In this document: positions 28,244 through 37,257 of the stretch, piece by piece | Numbering within the stretch: position 1 is the first letter of the stretch | Layout of the letters: every line of letters begins with the position of its first letter | Assembly: GCA_030267125.1 (NCBI GenBank) | Contig: JAJDJJ010000004.1 | Coordinates: 1-64,000 of the forward strand | Source of the DNA: Bacteroidales bacterium OttesenSCG-928-B11 | GTDB lineage: Bacteria > Bacteroidota > Bacteroidia > Bacteroidales > WCHB1-69 | DNA: 64,000 nt | Direction: 5' to 3' | The notes under the pieces: generated by a model | Database searches by the model: none | What the model saw: only the letters and a program-made list of their open reading frames with translations | Told to the model about the DNA's origin: nothing | Position numbers and translations under genes: made by a program

Positions 28244-29260
28244 CTATGATTTTAACTTTCTTCCATCGAATATTTTTTTTCGGAGAATATAGTGAGCAAA
28301 TACTATAGAGTAAGGGTATGTTTCTAAAAAAGCATTTTTCACAAAACCCACTCGCTTGGCTTTTACCTTTTTGCGCAACTTCAAAAATCCGAAAAACGCT
28401 TTATACACTGCTGCGAAATCCGCAGGTTGCCCTTTCAATAAGAAAACTAATGCCGCAATATTATCTAAGAAAAATCGACAGAAAAAGGTGATAAACAATC
28501 TGTTTTCCGGTAAATTTTTCTGCAAAAGGAGTAGGTTATTTCTAAAATTAAGATAAGTCTTTCTTGAATTGTTTTTCGGTAAAGTCCCTCCACCCACATG
28601 GTAAACAACTGCCTGCGGGATAACCAAGATCCGATGTCCTTGATTTTTGATTCGCCAGCAAAAGTCTATCTCCTCCATGTGTGCGAAAAAATCCTCATCC
28701 AAACCTCCGATTTGGTGGTACACTTCACTTCGGACAAACAGCGCCGCACCGGTTGCCCAAAAAATATCAATTACATTTTCGTATTGGTCTTCATCTTTTT
28801 CCACATTTTCAAAGAGTCTTCCTCTGCAAAACGGGTAGCCCAACTTATCAAGGAAACCACCACAAGCACCCGCATACTCGAAATAATCTCGATTGTGATA
28901 TGATCTCAATTTCGGTTGAGCGGCAGCAATCGTGGAATCACTATCCATCATATTGATGATCGGATCAATCCAATTGCTTGAGACCTCAATATCGGAATTA
29001 AGCAGGCAATAGTACTGTGCGTCAATCTGTTTTAACGCTTCATTATAACCTTTGGCGAATCCCCAGTTTTGCTCGTTTCGGACGATTTTGATTTCCGGAT
29101 GATTTTCAGCTAAAAAAGCAAGGGATTCATCATCGGAGGCATTGTCGGCAATGATTATTTCCGCGTACCCGGCATTATATTTTTTCAAGACAGGCAGGAA
29201 TTTTTCCAAATAATTCCGTCCGTTCCAATTTAAGATAACAATGGCGAGTTTAGTTTGCAT
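28244..29260 (-). CDS. Glycosyltransferase family 2
   Basis: About 338 residues, start ATG 29260 (MQTKLAIVILNWNGRNYL); an upstream in-frame start at 29311 adds 17 residues without family match. The GT-A fold shows the sugar-nucleotide contact AIVILNWN, IIADNASDDESL, a DxD-like LLNSDIEV, and EDFFAHMEEIDFCWR near residue 215, typical of rhamnosyl/galactosyl-type transferases of the GT2 family. Two weak hydrophobic stretches occur near the C-terminus. It lies in an operon with the steroid-reductase-like gene. The acceptor is not known; a cell-surface glycan is likely. Confidence 0.85.
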   Translation of the reverse strand: MQTKLAIVILNWNGRNYLEKFLPVLKKYNAGYAEIIIADNASDDESLAFLAENHPEIKIVRNEQNWGFAKGYNEALKQIDAQYYCLLNSDIEVSSNWIDPIINMMDSDSTIAAAQPKLRSYHNRDYFEYAGACGGFLDKLGYPFCRGRLFENVEKDEDQYENVIDIFWATGAALFVRSEVYHQIGGLDEDFFAHMEEIDFCWRIKNQGHRILVIPQAVVYHVGGGTLPKNNSRKTYLNFRNNLLLLQKNLPENRLFITFFCRFFLDNIAALVFLLKGQPADFAAVYKAFFGFLKLRKKVKAKRVGFVKNAFLETYPYSIVFAHYILRKKIFDGRKLKS

Positions 29261-29282
29261 ACGTTGTTTCGTAAAAACCCTG

Positions 29283-29290
29283 CAAAAATA
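29283..29290 (-). promoter_or_regulatory. Promoter -7 box TATTTTTG for the glycosyltransferase operon
   Basis: On the minus strand, 22 bases before ATG 29260. It supports that start over the upstream in-frame one at 29311. Confidence 0.5.
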
Positions 29291-29328
29291 AACAAAAATG
29301 AATGCGCCCAAGACGGTGACACAATATT

Positions 29329-31227
29329 TTACGGTGTTAAGATCGGCAATGTGAATGAAAATGTTGCTCCTACCCCTTCCTCATTATTTTTAAAGAAAAG
29401 TTTTCCTCCATTTTTTTCGATTAAGTCGTTGGCTAACACCAGACCTACGCCTGTCCCCTTTTCTCCGGCAGTTCCTTTTTGCGTAAAATATCGTTGCTGG
29501 CTGAAAATTTCCGCAACTTTTTTTTCATCAATCCCAACACCTGAATCAATAACATTGATTTGCACATATCCATCGGTAATATATTGGGAGTTAACAATTA
29601 TTTCACCGTTTTCGGGTGTAAACTTTATCGCATTGTTGATCAGATTGATGAGTATGGAATTAATCGTTTCCGAATCGGCAAAAACATGCAGTTGTGGTTC
29701 CACCTGATTTTTCAAGCGAATCTTCTTATTTGCCAAACTGACATCAAGCGCCACCACAAGGTCTTGGATTTTTAGATACAGATTGAAATTTCCTGGTTCA
29801 ATCCGCATCAAATTCCCCCGCACTTTATTAACTTCAAACAGATTGGCGGACATATCCACAAGCGACTGCGCGCTTTCATTCAATTGTCCTGCCATTTTTT
29901 TCATCTTTTCAATGGGGAGATCTTCTGCCTGCATCAGTTCCGAATATGCTACAATCGGCAACACTAAATTTTTAATATCGTGCAAATTAGAGGCCATATA
30001 CCGGTCGTTTTGCACCATCATCTCCTGCGCCTTTTCGAGCATCATCTCCAGATTTTCCCGCAATTTTACATTTTTATCCACTTCATCGCTAAGATATTGC
30101 GTGTTAATTTTGATTCTATTTTTCAACACTCTATTAAAGAGATATATAACCATTAGAAGAAGAAGCAATGCAATGATTATAAATCCCAAAATTTTATTTG
30201 TTTTCTGATTATCATTGATGATTGTCGCACCGGCTGGGAGCATACGTTTGGCAATATCGTACTGCTCAAGGTTCTGCTTATTGAAAAACCACTCCTGTTT
30301 GATGGATGTGGAATCGACTCCATTTGCAAACGGCTGCTCCTCTTCGAGGTAAGCGGCCACTTTTTCGCCCAACAAAAATCCTTGTTTCTTCGGATCCGCC
30401 GCATAAGCACCGGTTGTATTTCCAATTTCGCTGATATCACCGACACTAAAAAGTGGTAATTCGCTATGTTTCCGAATAGTAGTTATCACTTCCCCCATTG
30501 GATAGTATTGATTATTGGCATCACAGCTAAAATCGCACGTCAGTATCAAGGCGTTTTCCGGAAGCGCCTCTACTTGTTTCACCAGTTGCTCTATATCGTT
30601 GGAGGTGTTAAATTGAAAATCAACATGAGGTGGTATTTCATTATTGTCTGCAATTTGTCTAAGAAAATCCTGTTTGAATGCCTCGCCGGCGACATCATGT
30701 CGAATGACGATGAAGAATTGCTCCGTTTCAGGGAATAATTGAAGCATTTCGTCAATCATTTCACCATGATCAAATATTTCTCGAAAGATAAAAATATCCT
30801 TGCTTTTCATCGCAACGGAGAGTTCCTGAGTCGTGGTAATATTAGCGGCAATGATTGGCGTATGGGCGATAAAAGGCAGGGAATCTTGCATGCGTATCAT
30901 GAAATTAAGCGCCGGATTACCAACAACAAACACAAGGTCATACGTTTTCTCGCCATATAAAAAAGTCAACAGATCGGCCACTTTCTTTTCTTCCGCGGAG
31001 TCGAAAATCCGGCGTTTTGTGTCGAGATACTCTAGATAAACATCATATTTATTGTTAAAAAGGTATCGTTTCACACCTTCTTCGAAATCCAAATTCCATG
31101 GTAAGGTATGGTGATATGAATTGAGTAACAGAATCTTCTTCGCTTCACTAAGCTGAGCATTTTCTTGAGCGATCAAAGAGCTCATAAGCAGAAGTATAAA
31201 TAAGATCGGCATCAAAGATCGCTTCAT
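29329..31227 (-). CDS. Sensor histidine kinase with periplasmic ABC-substrate-binding-like sensor
   Basis: 632 residues. Signal peptide or first helix at residues 1-20, then a periplasmic domain of ~300 residues like the ABC substrate-binding fold (KILLLNSYHHTLPWNLDFEEGV, then VFVVGNPALNFM). One membrane helix sits near residues 345-366 (ILGFIIIALLLLLMVIYLF), followed by a coiled coil. The dimerisation helix carries the putative phospho-accepting His416 in NLHDIKN. The ATPase domain is complete: N box LINLINNAIKFTPENG, G1 DSGVGID, G2 GTGVGLVL. The sensor probably binds a small ligand. No response regulator gene is adjacent, so it is an orphan kinase here. Confidence 0.9.
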   Translation of the reverse strand: MKRSLMPILFILLLMSSLIAQENAQLSEAKKILLLNSYHHTLPWNLDFEEGVKRYLFNNKYDVYLEYLDTKRRIFDSAEEKKVADLLTFLYGEKTYDLVFVVGNPALNFMIRMQDSLPFIAHTPIIAANITTTQELSVAMKSKDIFIFREIFDHGEMIDEMLQLFPETEQFFIVIRHDVAGEAFKQDFLRQIADNNEIPPHVDFQFNTSNDIEQLVKQVEALPENALILTCDFSCDANNQYYPMGEVITTIRKHSELPLFSVGDISEIGNTTGAYAADPKKQGFLLGEKVAAYLEEEQPFANGVDSTSIKQEWFFNKQNLEQYDIAKRMLPAGATIINDNQKTNKILGFIIIALLLLLMVIYLFNRVLKNRIKINTQYLSDEVDKNVKLRENLEMMLEKAQEMMVQNDRYMASNLHDIKNLVLPIVAYSELMQAEDLPIEKMKKMAGQLNESAQSLVDMSANLFEVNKVRGNLMRIEPGNFNLYLKIQDLVVALDVSLANKKIRLKNQVEPQLHVFADSETINSILINLINNAIKFTPENGEIIVNSQYITDGYVQINVIDSGVGIDEKKVAEIFSQQRYFTQKGTAGEKGTGVGLVLANDLIEKNGGKLFFKNNEEGVGATFSFTLPILTP

Positions 31228-31327
31228 TTTAATTTTTACGGGTTTTTATTATTTTAATGTATTTTTAACATTTTTTCATTTGCTACTATTCGCAAAATCT
31301 CACAACCACCTACCGCATAACAGGAGA

Positions 31328-31335
31328 CAAAAATA
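31328..31335 (-). promoter_or_regulatory. Promoter -7 box TATTTTTG upstream of the histidine kinase
   Basis: Minus strand, 100 bases before the kinase start, in the 122-base gap after the OstA-like gene. The longer distance makes it less certain. Confidence 0.35.
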
Positions 31336-31349
31336 CAATAATATATTAA

Positions 31350-32927
31350 TTAATCACTAACAGGTTCCGCTTCTTTATTACGCGTCACAGGCCGAATAAA
31401 AATATCTTCGATGGTTTGCGGACGATAGTAATTCAACCATCTGAAACCTTTCAATTTACGATCAGGCTCACCCACCGTTTCATCGGGATCGAGAGCACCA
31501 TCGGGAGCATTATAGAGTACCAGATCCTGAATTTCGCCCTTGTCAAATCTGATCCGCATTTCGCTGGTCACCGATGAATTGATCCCAATCAACCCTTTAG
31601 CTTCATCTTGAATGTAGTAGAAACACTCCGCATTGCCTACCACGTCAACCACTGTTAACTCTTTATCCACAATATGGCCTACGATAGAAACTCCTTTGAT
31701 CTGGTCAAATTCCGAATCATCGTAAATACCGGCGACAATAAAACCTGCCTTGATCAAATGCACCTCCATTTTGATTGAATCGATAATGTAGAAAATGATC
31801 GTATCTCCGGTGAGTTGGTATTCGTTCGACCAAATAACGGGATTATGGTACATGATCATCATGGAATCCTGCATAATATAGGAAATTGAGTCACAAGCAC
31901 CCTGCATATCATCCCTGAAAAATTTCACTTTGTTGTATCCTCTAAGAAGTTGCGGTTCTTGTAACGAGTCTATGTGTATTTTAAAGGTATCGGCATGAAA
32001 ATAGAGCGAATCCATCTTATCCACTAAAATCAACATGGCGCTATCCGTAACTGTCGATATCCCGCCATTTTCATAATATTCCGCATAGTTCCCTTTGATT
32101 ATGAAATCTTTGGCAGTATCGATAATTACAATATTATTCCAACCAATGCCCAGTCCGGTATTTTTGTCATAATAGATAGAGTCGCCATAAACCAGCTGCG
32201 CGTCATTCAGCAGTTCTACGCTATCAACCAGTAAGGCATTATCTGTTTTTGTCTCATACCATCCAGAGTTGGTGAATATTTCATTATCCTCAGAGATCAG
32301 ATGCGTACGCGAGACAAAGTAGACCACCTCGGTTTCCGTGTTGAACATAAGGGAATCACAAGTCATGGTATAGGTTTCATTCACAAGCAATACATCATCT
32401 TGCAATAAGATCTGATTATCTTTCGTATAATAAATTCCTTTCATGCTCGTAAGCGTGTTTTCTTTATTGACGGTTTTCCCGCCGGTGAGGTAGTAGGCAG
32501 CATCGGTATTAAGGTCATAAATAAGGCTGTCGGTATAGAGTGTGGCGGTATTGTCTTGCAGCCTCACTTGCTTATCTATAGAAGCGCGTCGAAGATTTCC
32601 ATCATAAAAAACATGTTTGCCATAGAGCGTAACGGAATCATTAATATATATTGTCACTTGTTTACCGAACGCTTCCATACTGTTATCGCCTTCATATTGA
32701 TAAGCGCTGTCGCAATAACCAATCGTACCTTCATGTTCAAACTTCACATTGCCAATCATTTTACGAACACCCGGAAAGTTATCTTCATCCCCTATACTCA
32801 CATCGGCCTCATAATAGATTTTTTTAGGCTGCGATTTTTTATCTTCCTGGGCAATAGCATTAAGACTGACACTACAAAGCAGTATCATCCATAAAAAAGA
32901 AAATAGCAAAAAGGAATTATTCTTCAT
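31350..32927 (-). CDS. OstA-like protein (LptA/LptD N-domain-type beta-jellyroll)
   Basis: About 525 residues from ATG 32927 (MKNNSFLLFSFLWMILL), a good signal peptide ending NAIAQ; upstream in-frame codons to 33128 overlap the previous gene and do not fit. The body is a long series of beta-jellyroll repeats of the OstA type (GNVKFEHEGTIGYCDSAYQYE, then VRLQDNTATLYTDSLIYDL) that in LptA/LptD family members carries lipopolysaccharide across the periplasm. It overlaps the upstream YwqK-like lipoprotein gene by 11 bases, so the two are in one operon. It lacks a C-terminal barrel, so it is a soluble or bridge component, not LptD. Confidence 0.8.
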   Translation of the reverse strand: MKNNSFLLFSFLWMILLCSVSLNAIAQEDKKSQPKKIYYEADVSIGDEDNFPGVRKMIGNVKFEHEGTIGYCDSAYQYEGDNSMEAFGKQVTIYINDSVTLYGKHVFYDGNLRRASIDKQVRLQDNTATLYTDSLIYDLNTDAAYYLTGGKTVNKENTLTSMKGIYYTKDNQILLQDDVLLVNETYTMTCDSLMFNTETEVVYFVSRTHLISEDNEIFTNSGWYETKTDNALLVDSVELLNDAQLVYGDSIYYDKNTGLGIGWNNIVIIDTAKDFIIKGNYAEYYENGGISTVTDSAMLILVDKMDSLYFHADTFKIHIDSLQEPQLLRGYNKVKFFRDDMQGACDSISYIMQDSMMIMYHNPVIWSNEYQLTGDTIIFYIIDSIKMEVHLIKAGFIVAGIYDDSEFDQIKGVSIVGHIVDKELTVVDVVGNAECFYYIQDEAKGLIGINSSVTSEMRIRFDKGEIQDLVLYNAPDGALDPDETVGEPDRKLKGFRWLNYYRPQTIEDIFIRPVTRNKEAEPVSD

Positions 32928-33606
32928 CAAAATCGTCAATAGAAACTGACTCGCCGTTGATTTTAACAATTTTATCTTTTTCGTAAGTGTGTACCTTTTC
33001 CACTTCCCCGTTAGGCAAATAGAATGTGTCATCGCCATCTTTAATGTTATCCGTATAATGAGTGATGCGGTATAGGTTACCCGCTTGATCGTACGCGGTA
33101 ACGATACCGTTCCCATTTTCAAAATCACCTTCTCCTACCATAAATCCCCGTTCGTCATAATACTCCCATTTCCCGTCAAAATTCCCATCCTTGAAAGCGC
33201 CTTTTTCCTTAACCATATCCCGGTCGTGCCAAGTGGTGTAAGGCCCATTTTTCACACCATCAACGTAATGGGTTTCAATCACTTTAAAACCTTTAAGGTC
33301 AAAAATCGTTTCAGCGCCTTGTTGAATATCGTTCACATAACTCGCCTCAGTCTCCAAATTTCCGTTAAAGAAATAGCGGTACAGTTTTCCATTTTTCTTT
33401 CCATTATTCATCTCTACCTCCAAATACGGTCTTGTTCTACAGTTTTCATAATAAAGGGCTTTACCATGCTCTTTACCAAACCGGTAGCTTACCTCGGATT
33501 TCAGACACCCATTTGCGTCATACTCTTTTTCTATTTTCGTACACGAAGTGACGAATAATAAAGCGATAATAATAAGGGTTAAAAGTCGAAAATTTCTAAT
33601 TGCCAT
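32917..33606 (-). CDS. YwqK/MORN-variant repeat lipoprotein
   Basis: 229 residues. Lipobox at VTSCTK (Cys about residue 22). The rest is a row of short repeats of the MORN-2 type, each reading roughly Y-x-NGxxxG-x-x-Y: FGKEHGKALYYENC, GKKNGKLYRYFFNGNLE, DGVKNGPYTTWHD, KDGNFDGKWEYYDERG. Such repeats occur in YwqK antitoxin-like proteins, but here, exported as a lipoprotein and 11 bases into the OstA-like gene, an envelope role is more likely. The 38679-42020 protein has the same repeat type. Confidence 0.75.
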   Translation of the reverse strand: MAIRNFRLLTLIIIALLFVTSCTKIEKEYDANGCLKSEVSYRFGKEHGKALYYENCRTRPYLEVEMNNGKKNGKLYRYFFNGNLETEASYVNDIQQGAETIFDLKGFKVIETHYVDGVKNGPYTTWHDRDMVKEKGAFKDGNFDGKWEYYDERGFMVGEGDFENGNGIVTAYDQAGNLYRITHYTDNIKDGDDTFYLPNGEVEKVHTYEKDKIVKINGESVSIDDFDEE

Positions 33607-33625
33607 CGTTATTTTTTTAAAGATG

Positions 33626-33633
33626 CAAAAGTA
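33626..33633 (-). promoter_or_regulatory. Promoter -7 box TACTTTTG for the YwqK/OstA operon
   Basis: Minus strand, 19 bases before the ATG at 33606, matching TAnnTTTG. Confidence 0.5.
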
Positions 33634-33730
33634 AGGAATTAATGATTAATGGGTGTTGGATTTATGATCAATCTGCTAAAAAACTATCATCGAAAGAAAT
33701 TTAAACAGACTCATAGATAAAGAAAGAGTA

Positions 33731-33738
33731 TTTTTGCC
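33731..33738 (+). promoter_or_regulatory. Promoter -7 box TATTTTTG for nadB
   Basis: About 90 bases before ATG 33830. The long 5' leader (33740-33829) holds no riboswitch that I recognise. A short out-of-frame ATG ORF starts at 33819 and overlaps the nadB start. Confidence 0.4.
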
Positions 33739-33829
33739 ACAAAATTATATTAAGGCACGTTATTGGCGCGAAATTAACACTTGCCAGCACACTTATCGTT
33801 ACAATTAACAATTTAAACATGAGTCAGAG

Positions 33830-35437
33830 ATGGAAAATGAGATGAGAAAAAAAGTGGATTTTTTGGTAATCGGCTCCGGCATCGCGGGTCTTTGTTTTGC
33901 ACTGAAAGCGGCCAATTACGGCAATGTATGCGTGGTGACAAAGGCAAAAATAGACGATACGGCGACAAAATACGCACAGGGTGGAATCGCCGCTGTCATC
34001 TACAATCCAGATACTTACGAAAAACACATTGAGGACACCATGGTTGCCGGCGACGAGCTTTCCGACCGTCGGATTGTGGAGATCACCATCCGCGAATCCA
34101 CCGAACGAGTAATGGAGTTAGTGAGATGGGGTGTCAATTTTGACAAGACCAAATCGGGAAAATTTGCGTTGGCTAAAGAGGGCGGCCATTCGGAGTTTCG
34201 TGTCTTGCACCACAAAGATGTCACCGGTTTGGAGATTGAGCAGAAGCTGATTATGGCTGTACAAAAGCATCCGAATATCGAAATATTAGAAGAACAGCTG
34301 GCGGTAGAGATCATCACGCAGCACCATCTTGGCGAGGAAGTCAACCGCCGCACTCCCGGGAAGACGTGTTTCGGCGCATACGTTTATTCTCCCTGCTCCC
34401 AAAAAGTCAGCACCATTCTTTCCAAAGTAACGATGATGGCTTCCGGCGGCATCGGCAGCGTTTATAGCAACACCACCAACCCGATGGTGGCCACCGGAGA
34501 TGGTATCGCCATGGTTTACCGGGCGAAGGGCGAAGTGCGCGGCATGGAATTTGTCCAATTTCACCCCACCTCCTTGTACAACCCCAAAGAGTCTCCTTCT
34601 TTTTTGATCACGGAAGCGTTGCGGGGAGCGGGTGCAATCCTGAAAGATCACAACGGCGAGTTTTTCATGGAAAAATACGATCCGCGCGGCTCACTGGCAC
34701 CCCGCGATATCGTAGCCCGCGCCATCGATACCGAGATGAAAATCAGCGGTAAAGAGTGTGTCTTTTTAGATGCCACATCAGTCAAAAAAAATGAAATCTT
34801 CAATCATTTCCCCAATATTTACGCCAAATGTTTAAGTATTGGTGTCGATATCACCAAAGATATGATTCCCGTGGTGCCGGCGGCCCACTACTCTTGCGGC
34901 GGAATCACCACCGATGAATGGGGACAAACAACAATCGGCAATCTTTACGCTTCGGGAGAATGCGCCTCCACAGGATTACACGGCGCCAATCGGTTAGCGT
35001 CCAACTCCTTGTTAGAGGCGTTAGTTTTCTCTCACCGCGCTTGTGTTAAGGCGGTGGAAACATTGGAAAAGATCGACTATTGCGAAGCTGTTCCCGAATG
35101 GGACAGCGAAGGCACTGTCTCCAACGAAGAGATGGTGCTGATCACTTCATCTAAAAAAGAGGTGCAAACGATCATGTCGAACTACGTCGGCATTGTACGT
35201 TCAAATCTCCGGCTAAAACGAGCTTTTGACCGATTAGAGATTATCTACCGTGAAACGGAAGAGTTATACAAAAAATCCAAAGTGACTCCCGAAATCTGCG
35301 AATTACGCAATATGATTAACGTGAGTTATATCATCATCAAGAACGCTATGGAGCGCCATGAAAGCCGCGGTTTGCACTACTCGCTCGACTACCCGGGACA
35401 CAAAGAACGGGATCAACGAGTGGAAGACGGGCTTTAA
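33830..35437 (+). CDS. nadB: L-aspartate oxidase
   Basis: First enzyme of de novo NAD synthesis: oxidises L-aspartate to iminoaspartate with FAD. 535 residues, normal length. The FAD dinucleotide motif GSGIAGLCFALKAA is at about residues 13-26; other family motifs are EFVQFHPTSLYNP, RFHGE-type EALRGAGAILKD, RDIVARAID and a capping/catalytic segment AAHYSCGGITTDEWG. The C-terminal helical domain is complete and ends EERDQRVEDGL-like. An in-frame ATG at 33842 (MRKKVDFLVIG) could be the true start. NadA and NadC are not in this window. Confidence 0.92.
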   Translation: MENEMRKKVDFLVIGSGIAGLCFALKAANYGNVCVVTKAKIDDTATKYAQGGIAAVIYNPDTYEKHIEDTMVAGDELSDRRIVEITIRESTERVMELVRWGVNFDKTKSGKFALAKEGGHSEFRVLHHKDVTGLEIEQKLIMAVQKHPNIEILEEQLAVEIITQHHLGEEVNRRTPGKTCFGAYVYSPCSQKVSTILSKVTMMASGGIGSVYSNTTNPMVATGDGIAMVYRAKGEVRGMEFVQFHPTSLYNPKESPSFLITEALRGAGAILKDHNGEFFMEKYDPRGSLAPRDIVARAIDTEMKISGKECVFLDATSVKKNEIFNHFPNIYAKCLSIGVDITKDMIPVVPAAHYSCGGITTDEWGQTTIGNLYASGECASTGLHGANRLASNSLLEALVFSHRACVKAVETLEKIDYCEAVPEWDSEGTVSNEEMVLITSSKKEVQTIMSNYVGIVRSNLRLKRAFDRLEIIYRETEELYKKSKVTPEICELRNMINVSYIIIKNAMERHESRGLHYSLDYPGHKERDQRVEDGL

Positions 35438-35515
35438 AAAACAGTACGGCTATTCCTATAAACTGTAATACCAAAACAAAGCCTTAACCCTCTAAACATT
35501 CAAACACCAAACCTT

Positions 35516-36262
35516 ATGTCTTTGTCCAAAAAACAAATTGCGAATATCAAACAGCTGCACCAGAAGAAATTCAGGGAATTGTCGGGATTATTTATTGTGG
35601 AAGGCGAGAAATCGGTCAGCGAAGTCATGAAGAGTAACTGGGAAATCGCAAGCCTCTATGCGGTTCCTGAGTGGGTGGAGCGGCATTCGATGCTTTTGGC
35701 CAATTTCGTCCACTACACTGTTTCGCAGGAGGAGTTGGAACGGATCAGCTGCCTCAGAACGCCACAAGAGGTGATAGCCGTTGTGCGGAAAATAGAGGCC
35801 GGGAGCAGCGACATCGACACGACATCGCCCCTCCTGATCTTAGATGGCATCCGGGATCCGGGCAATATGGGCACGATTATCCGCACCGCCGACTGGTTCG
35901 GTATCGCGCAAATCTTGTGTAGCGAAGATTCCGTAGAGCTTACCAATCCCAAGGTGATTCAAGCCACAATGGGATCATTCCTGCGCGTGAAAGTTGTTCA
36001 TGGAAATATCGTCGACTTTCTGAACAATCTTTCTCCAAAGCAGAATGTTTACGGCACATTTATGGAAGGCAAGCCGATACAAGAGGTGGTTTTCAATCCT
36101 ACCGACATCGTCATCATCGGCAACGAAGGAAAGGGTATTTCGGAGAATGTAACTCCGCTAATCTCCGAAAGGATCACCATCCCCCACCCCGCCAACCGGG
36201 AAACCGAATCGCTAAATGCTTCGATCGCCGCAGGAATTGTATTATACGAATTGGGAAAATAG
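35516..36262 (+). CDS. SpoU/TrmH-family RNA 2'-O-ribose methyltransferase
   Basis: 248 residues with an N-terminal RNA-binding substrate domain (KKFRELSGLFIVEGEKSVSE) and a SPOUT knot catalytic domain. Motif 1 is DGIRDPGNMGTIIRTADWFG, motif 2 is IVIIGNEGKGIS, motif 3 is TESLNASIAAGIVLYEL, all intact. It transfers a methyl group from SAM to a ribose 2'-OH in rRNA or tRNA; the exact site (for example rRNA G2251 as in RlmB) is not settled by sequence. It starts 78 bases after nadB. Confidence 0.9.
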   Translation: MSLSKKQIANIKQLHQKKFRELSGLFIVEGEKSVSEVMKSNWEIASLYAVPEWVERHSMLLANFVHYTVSQEELERISCLRTPQEVIAVVRKIEAGSSDIDTTSPLLILDGIRDPGNMGTIIRTADWFGIAQILCSEDSVELTNPKVIQATMGSFLRVKVVHGNIVDFLNNLSPKQNVYGTFMEGKPIQEVVFNPTDIVIIGNEGKGISENVTPLISERITIPHPANRETESLNASIAAGIVLYELGK

Positions 36263-36277
36263 CACCCGGATTTTCAT

Positions 36278-36285
36278 TATCTTTG
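36278..36285 (+). promoter_or_regulatory. Promoter -7 box TATCTTTG for the 36318 membrane protein
   Basis: 32 bases before ATG 36318; it fits TAnnTTTG. Confidence 0.45.
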
Positions 36286-36317
36286 CCATCGTTTTGCATC
36301 GTAATTTTTTGTATTCC

Positions 36318-37115
36318 ATGGGGGAAATCACTACATATCTATCTGTCAATTTGATAAACAGAAATTTTAAAGGGGCGCTGTTGAAAGACATCTTCCACAT
36401 CCAGCTCTATTTAGGAGTCATATTGATTCCTTTTATTTGCTACCTGTCAGATCTCCCCGCCAAATACTATTTCCTATCTATTTTAACGTATTATGCGCTC
36501 GTCATCCTTGTTGATTTTATCTTTTTCCACAAAAAAAGAAAACATGAGAACCGGATTTTGGGCAAACTTTATTTTTCGGAATACGGCATCCATGTCAAAT
36601 GGCCAGAGCAGGAAGATATCATAACGTATGACTATGAGGATGTCTTGCAGATTTCAATCAAATATTACGCCAGCAAAGGAGCGTCGCCGTTCAATCCTTT
36701 CTCCGTCTTTTCGCAAAGCGCTGCTTTAAATACGATCAGTTTCACACATAACAACAATTTCTATTATTTCCATTTCATATCATACGACCCCAAAGATTAT
36801 GACAAATTTTTCCATCTGACACGGAAAATCATCCCTGAAAACGTTAACACTAAACTATACTCGCGCAGCAACCTTGCCGTGAACAGGGTAAGCGGTCAAT
36901 TGTTATGCACTCCCAGTCACTCTTTCGGGGAAGTACTGAGAAAATACCGGGAGGATTCGTCTCGATTAGAGATCGCTTTGTTATTAATTTCCGCGCTATC
37001 GCTACTTGTCCTCACTATCTACCTCACCGTGATAGCGAACTTTTTTTTAGCTTTTTTCGCTTTAGGTCTAATGCTCCCTGCTTTTTACCTAACATTTTAC
37101 AAGAGATACTCGTGA
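36318..37115 (+). CDS. Membrane protein of unknown function (four predicted helices)
   Basis: About 265 residues from ATG 36318 (MGEITTYLSVNLINRNF); the frame is open farther upstream but there it overlaps the methyltransferase gene. Two N-terminal helices (about residues 25-70: YLGVILIPFICYL and FLSILTYYALVILVDFIF), a central cytoplasmic-looking domain with a YcxB-like or PH-like composition (LGKLYFSEYGIHVKWP, YEDVLQISIKYYASKG), and two C-terminal helices close to the end (LEIALLLISALSLLVLTIYLTV). I do not recognise the family; a YcxB-type domain between helix pairs is a guess. Confidence 0.6.
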   Translation: MGEITTYLSVNLINRNFKGALLKDIFHIQLYLGVILIPFICYLSDLPAKYYFLSILTYYALVILVDFIFFHKKRKHENRILGKLYFSEYGIHVKWPEQEDIITYDYEDVLQISIKYYASKGASPFNPFSVFSQSAALNTISFTHNNNFYYFHFISYDPKDYDKFFHLTRKIIPENVNTKLYSRSNLAVNRVSGQLLCTPSHSFGEVLRKYREDSSRLEIALLLISALSLLVLTIYLTVIANFFLAFFALGLMLPAFYLTFYKRYS

Positions 37116-37232
37116 GGGATAAAAAACAAGAAGAGGAGAACGTGACAAGACAGTGAGGGAAATATTGTGGGGATAAAATAAAATTCATTTTAGTGCTACT
37201 TGCAGTAAAAGAAATCCATTGCTATTTTTCAC

Positions 37233-37240
37233 TATTTTTG
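37233..37240 (+). promoter_or_regulatory. Promoter -7 box TATTTTTG for the NfeD gene
   Basis: 17 bases before ATG 37258. The rest of the 37116-37257 gap holds nothing recognisable. Confidence 0.5.
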
Positions 37241-37257
37241 CGTTACGAAAAAAAACG

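Noticed and set aside
29255-29707. 150-residue plus-strand ORF
   Set aside because: Antisense to the histidine kinase and glycosyltransferase genes; composition is not protein-like.
32928-33128. N-terminal extension of the OstA-like gene
   Set aside because: It lies inside the upstream gene in another frame and precedes a proper signal peptide.
33085-33558. 157-residue plus-strand ORF
   Set aside because: It runs antisense to the YwqK-like lipoprotein gene and shows no conserved motif.
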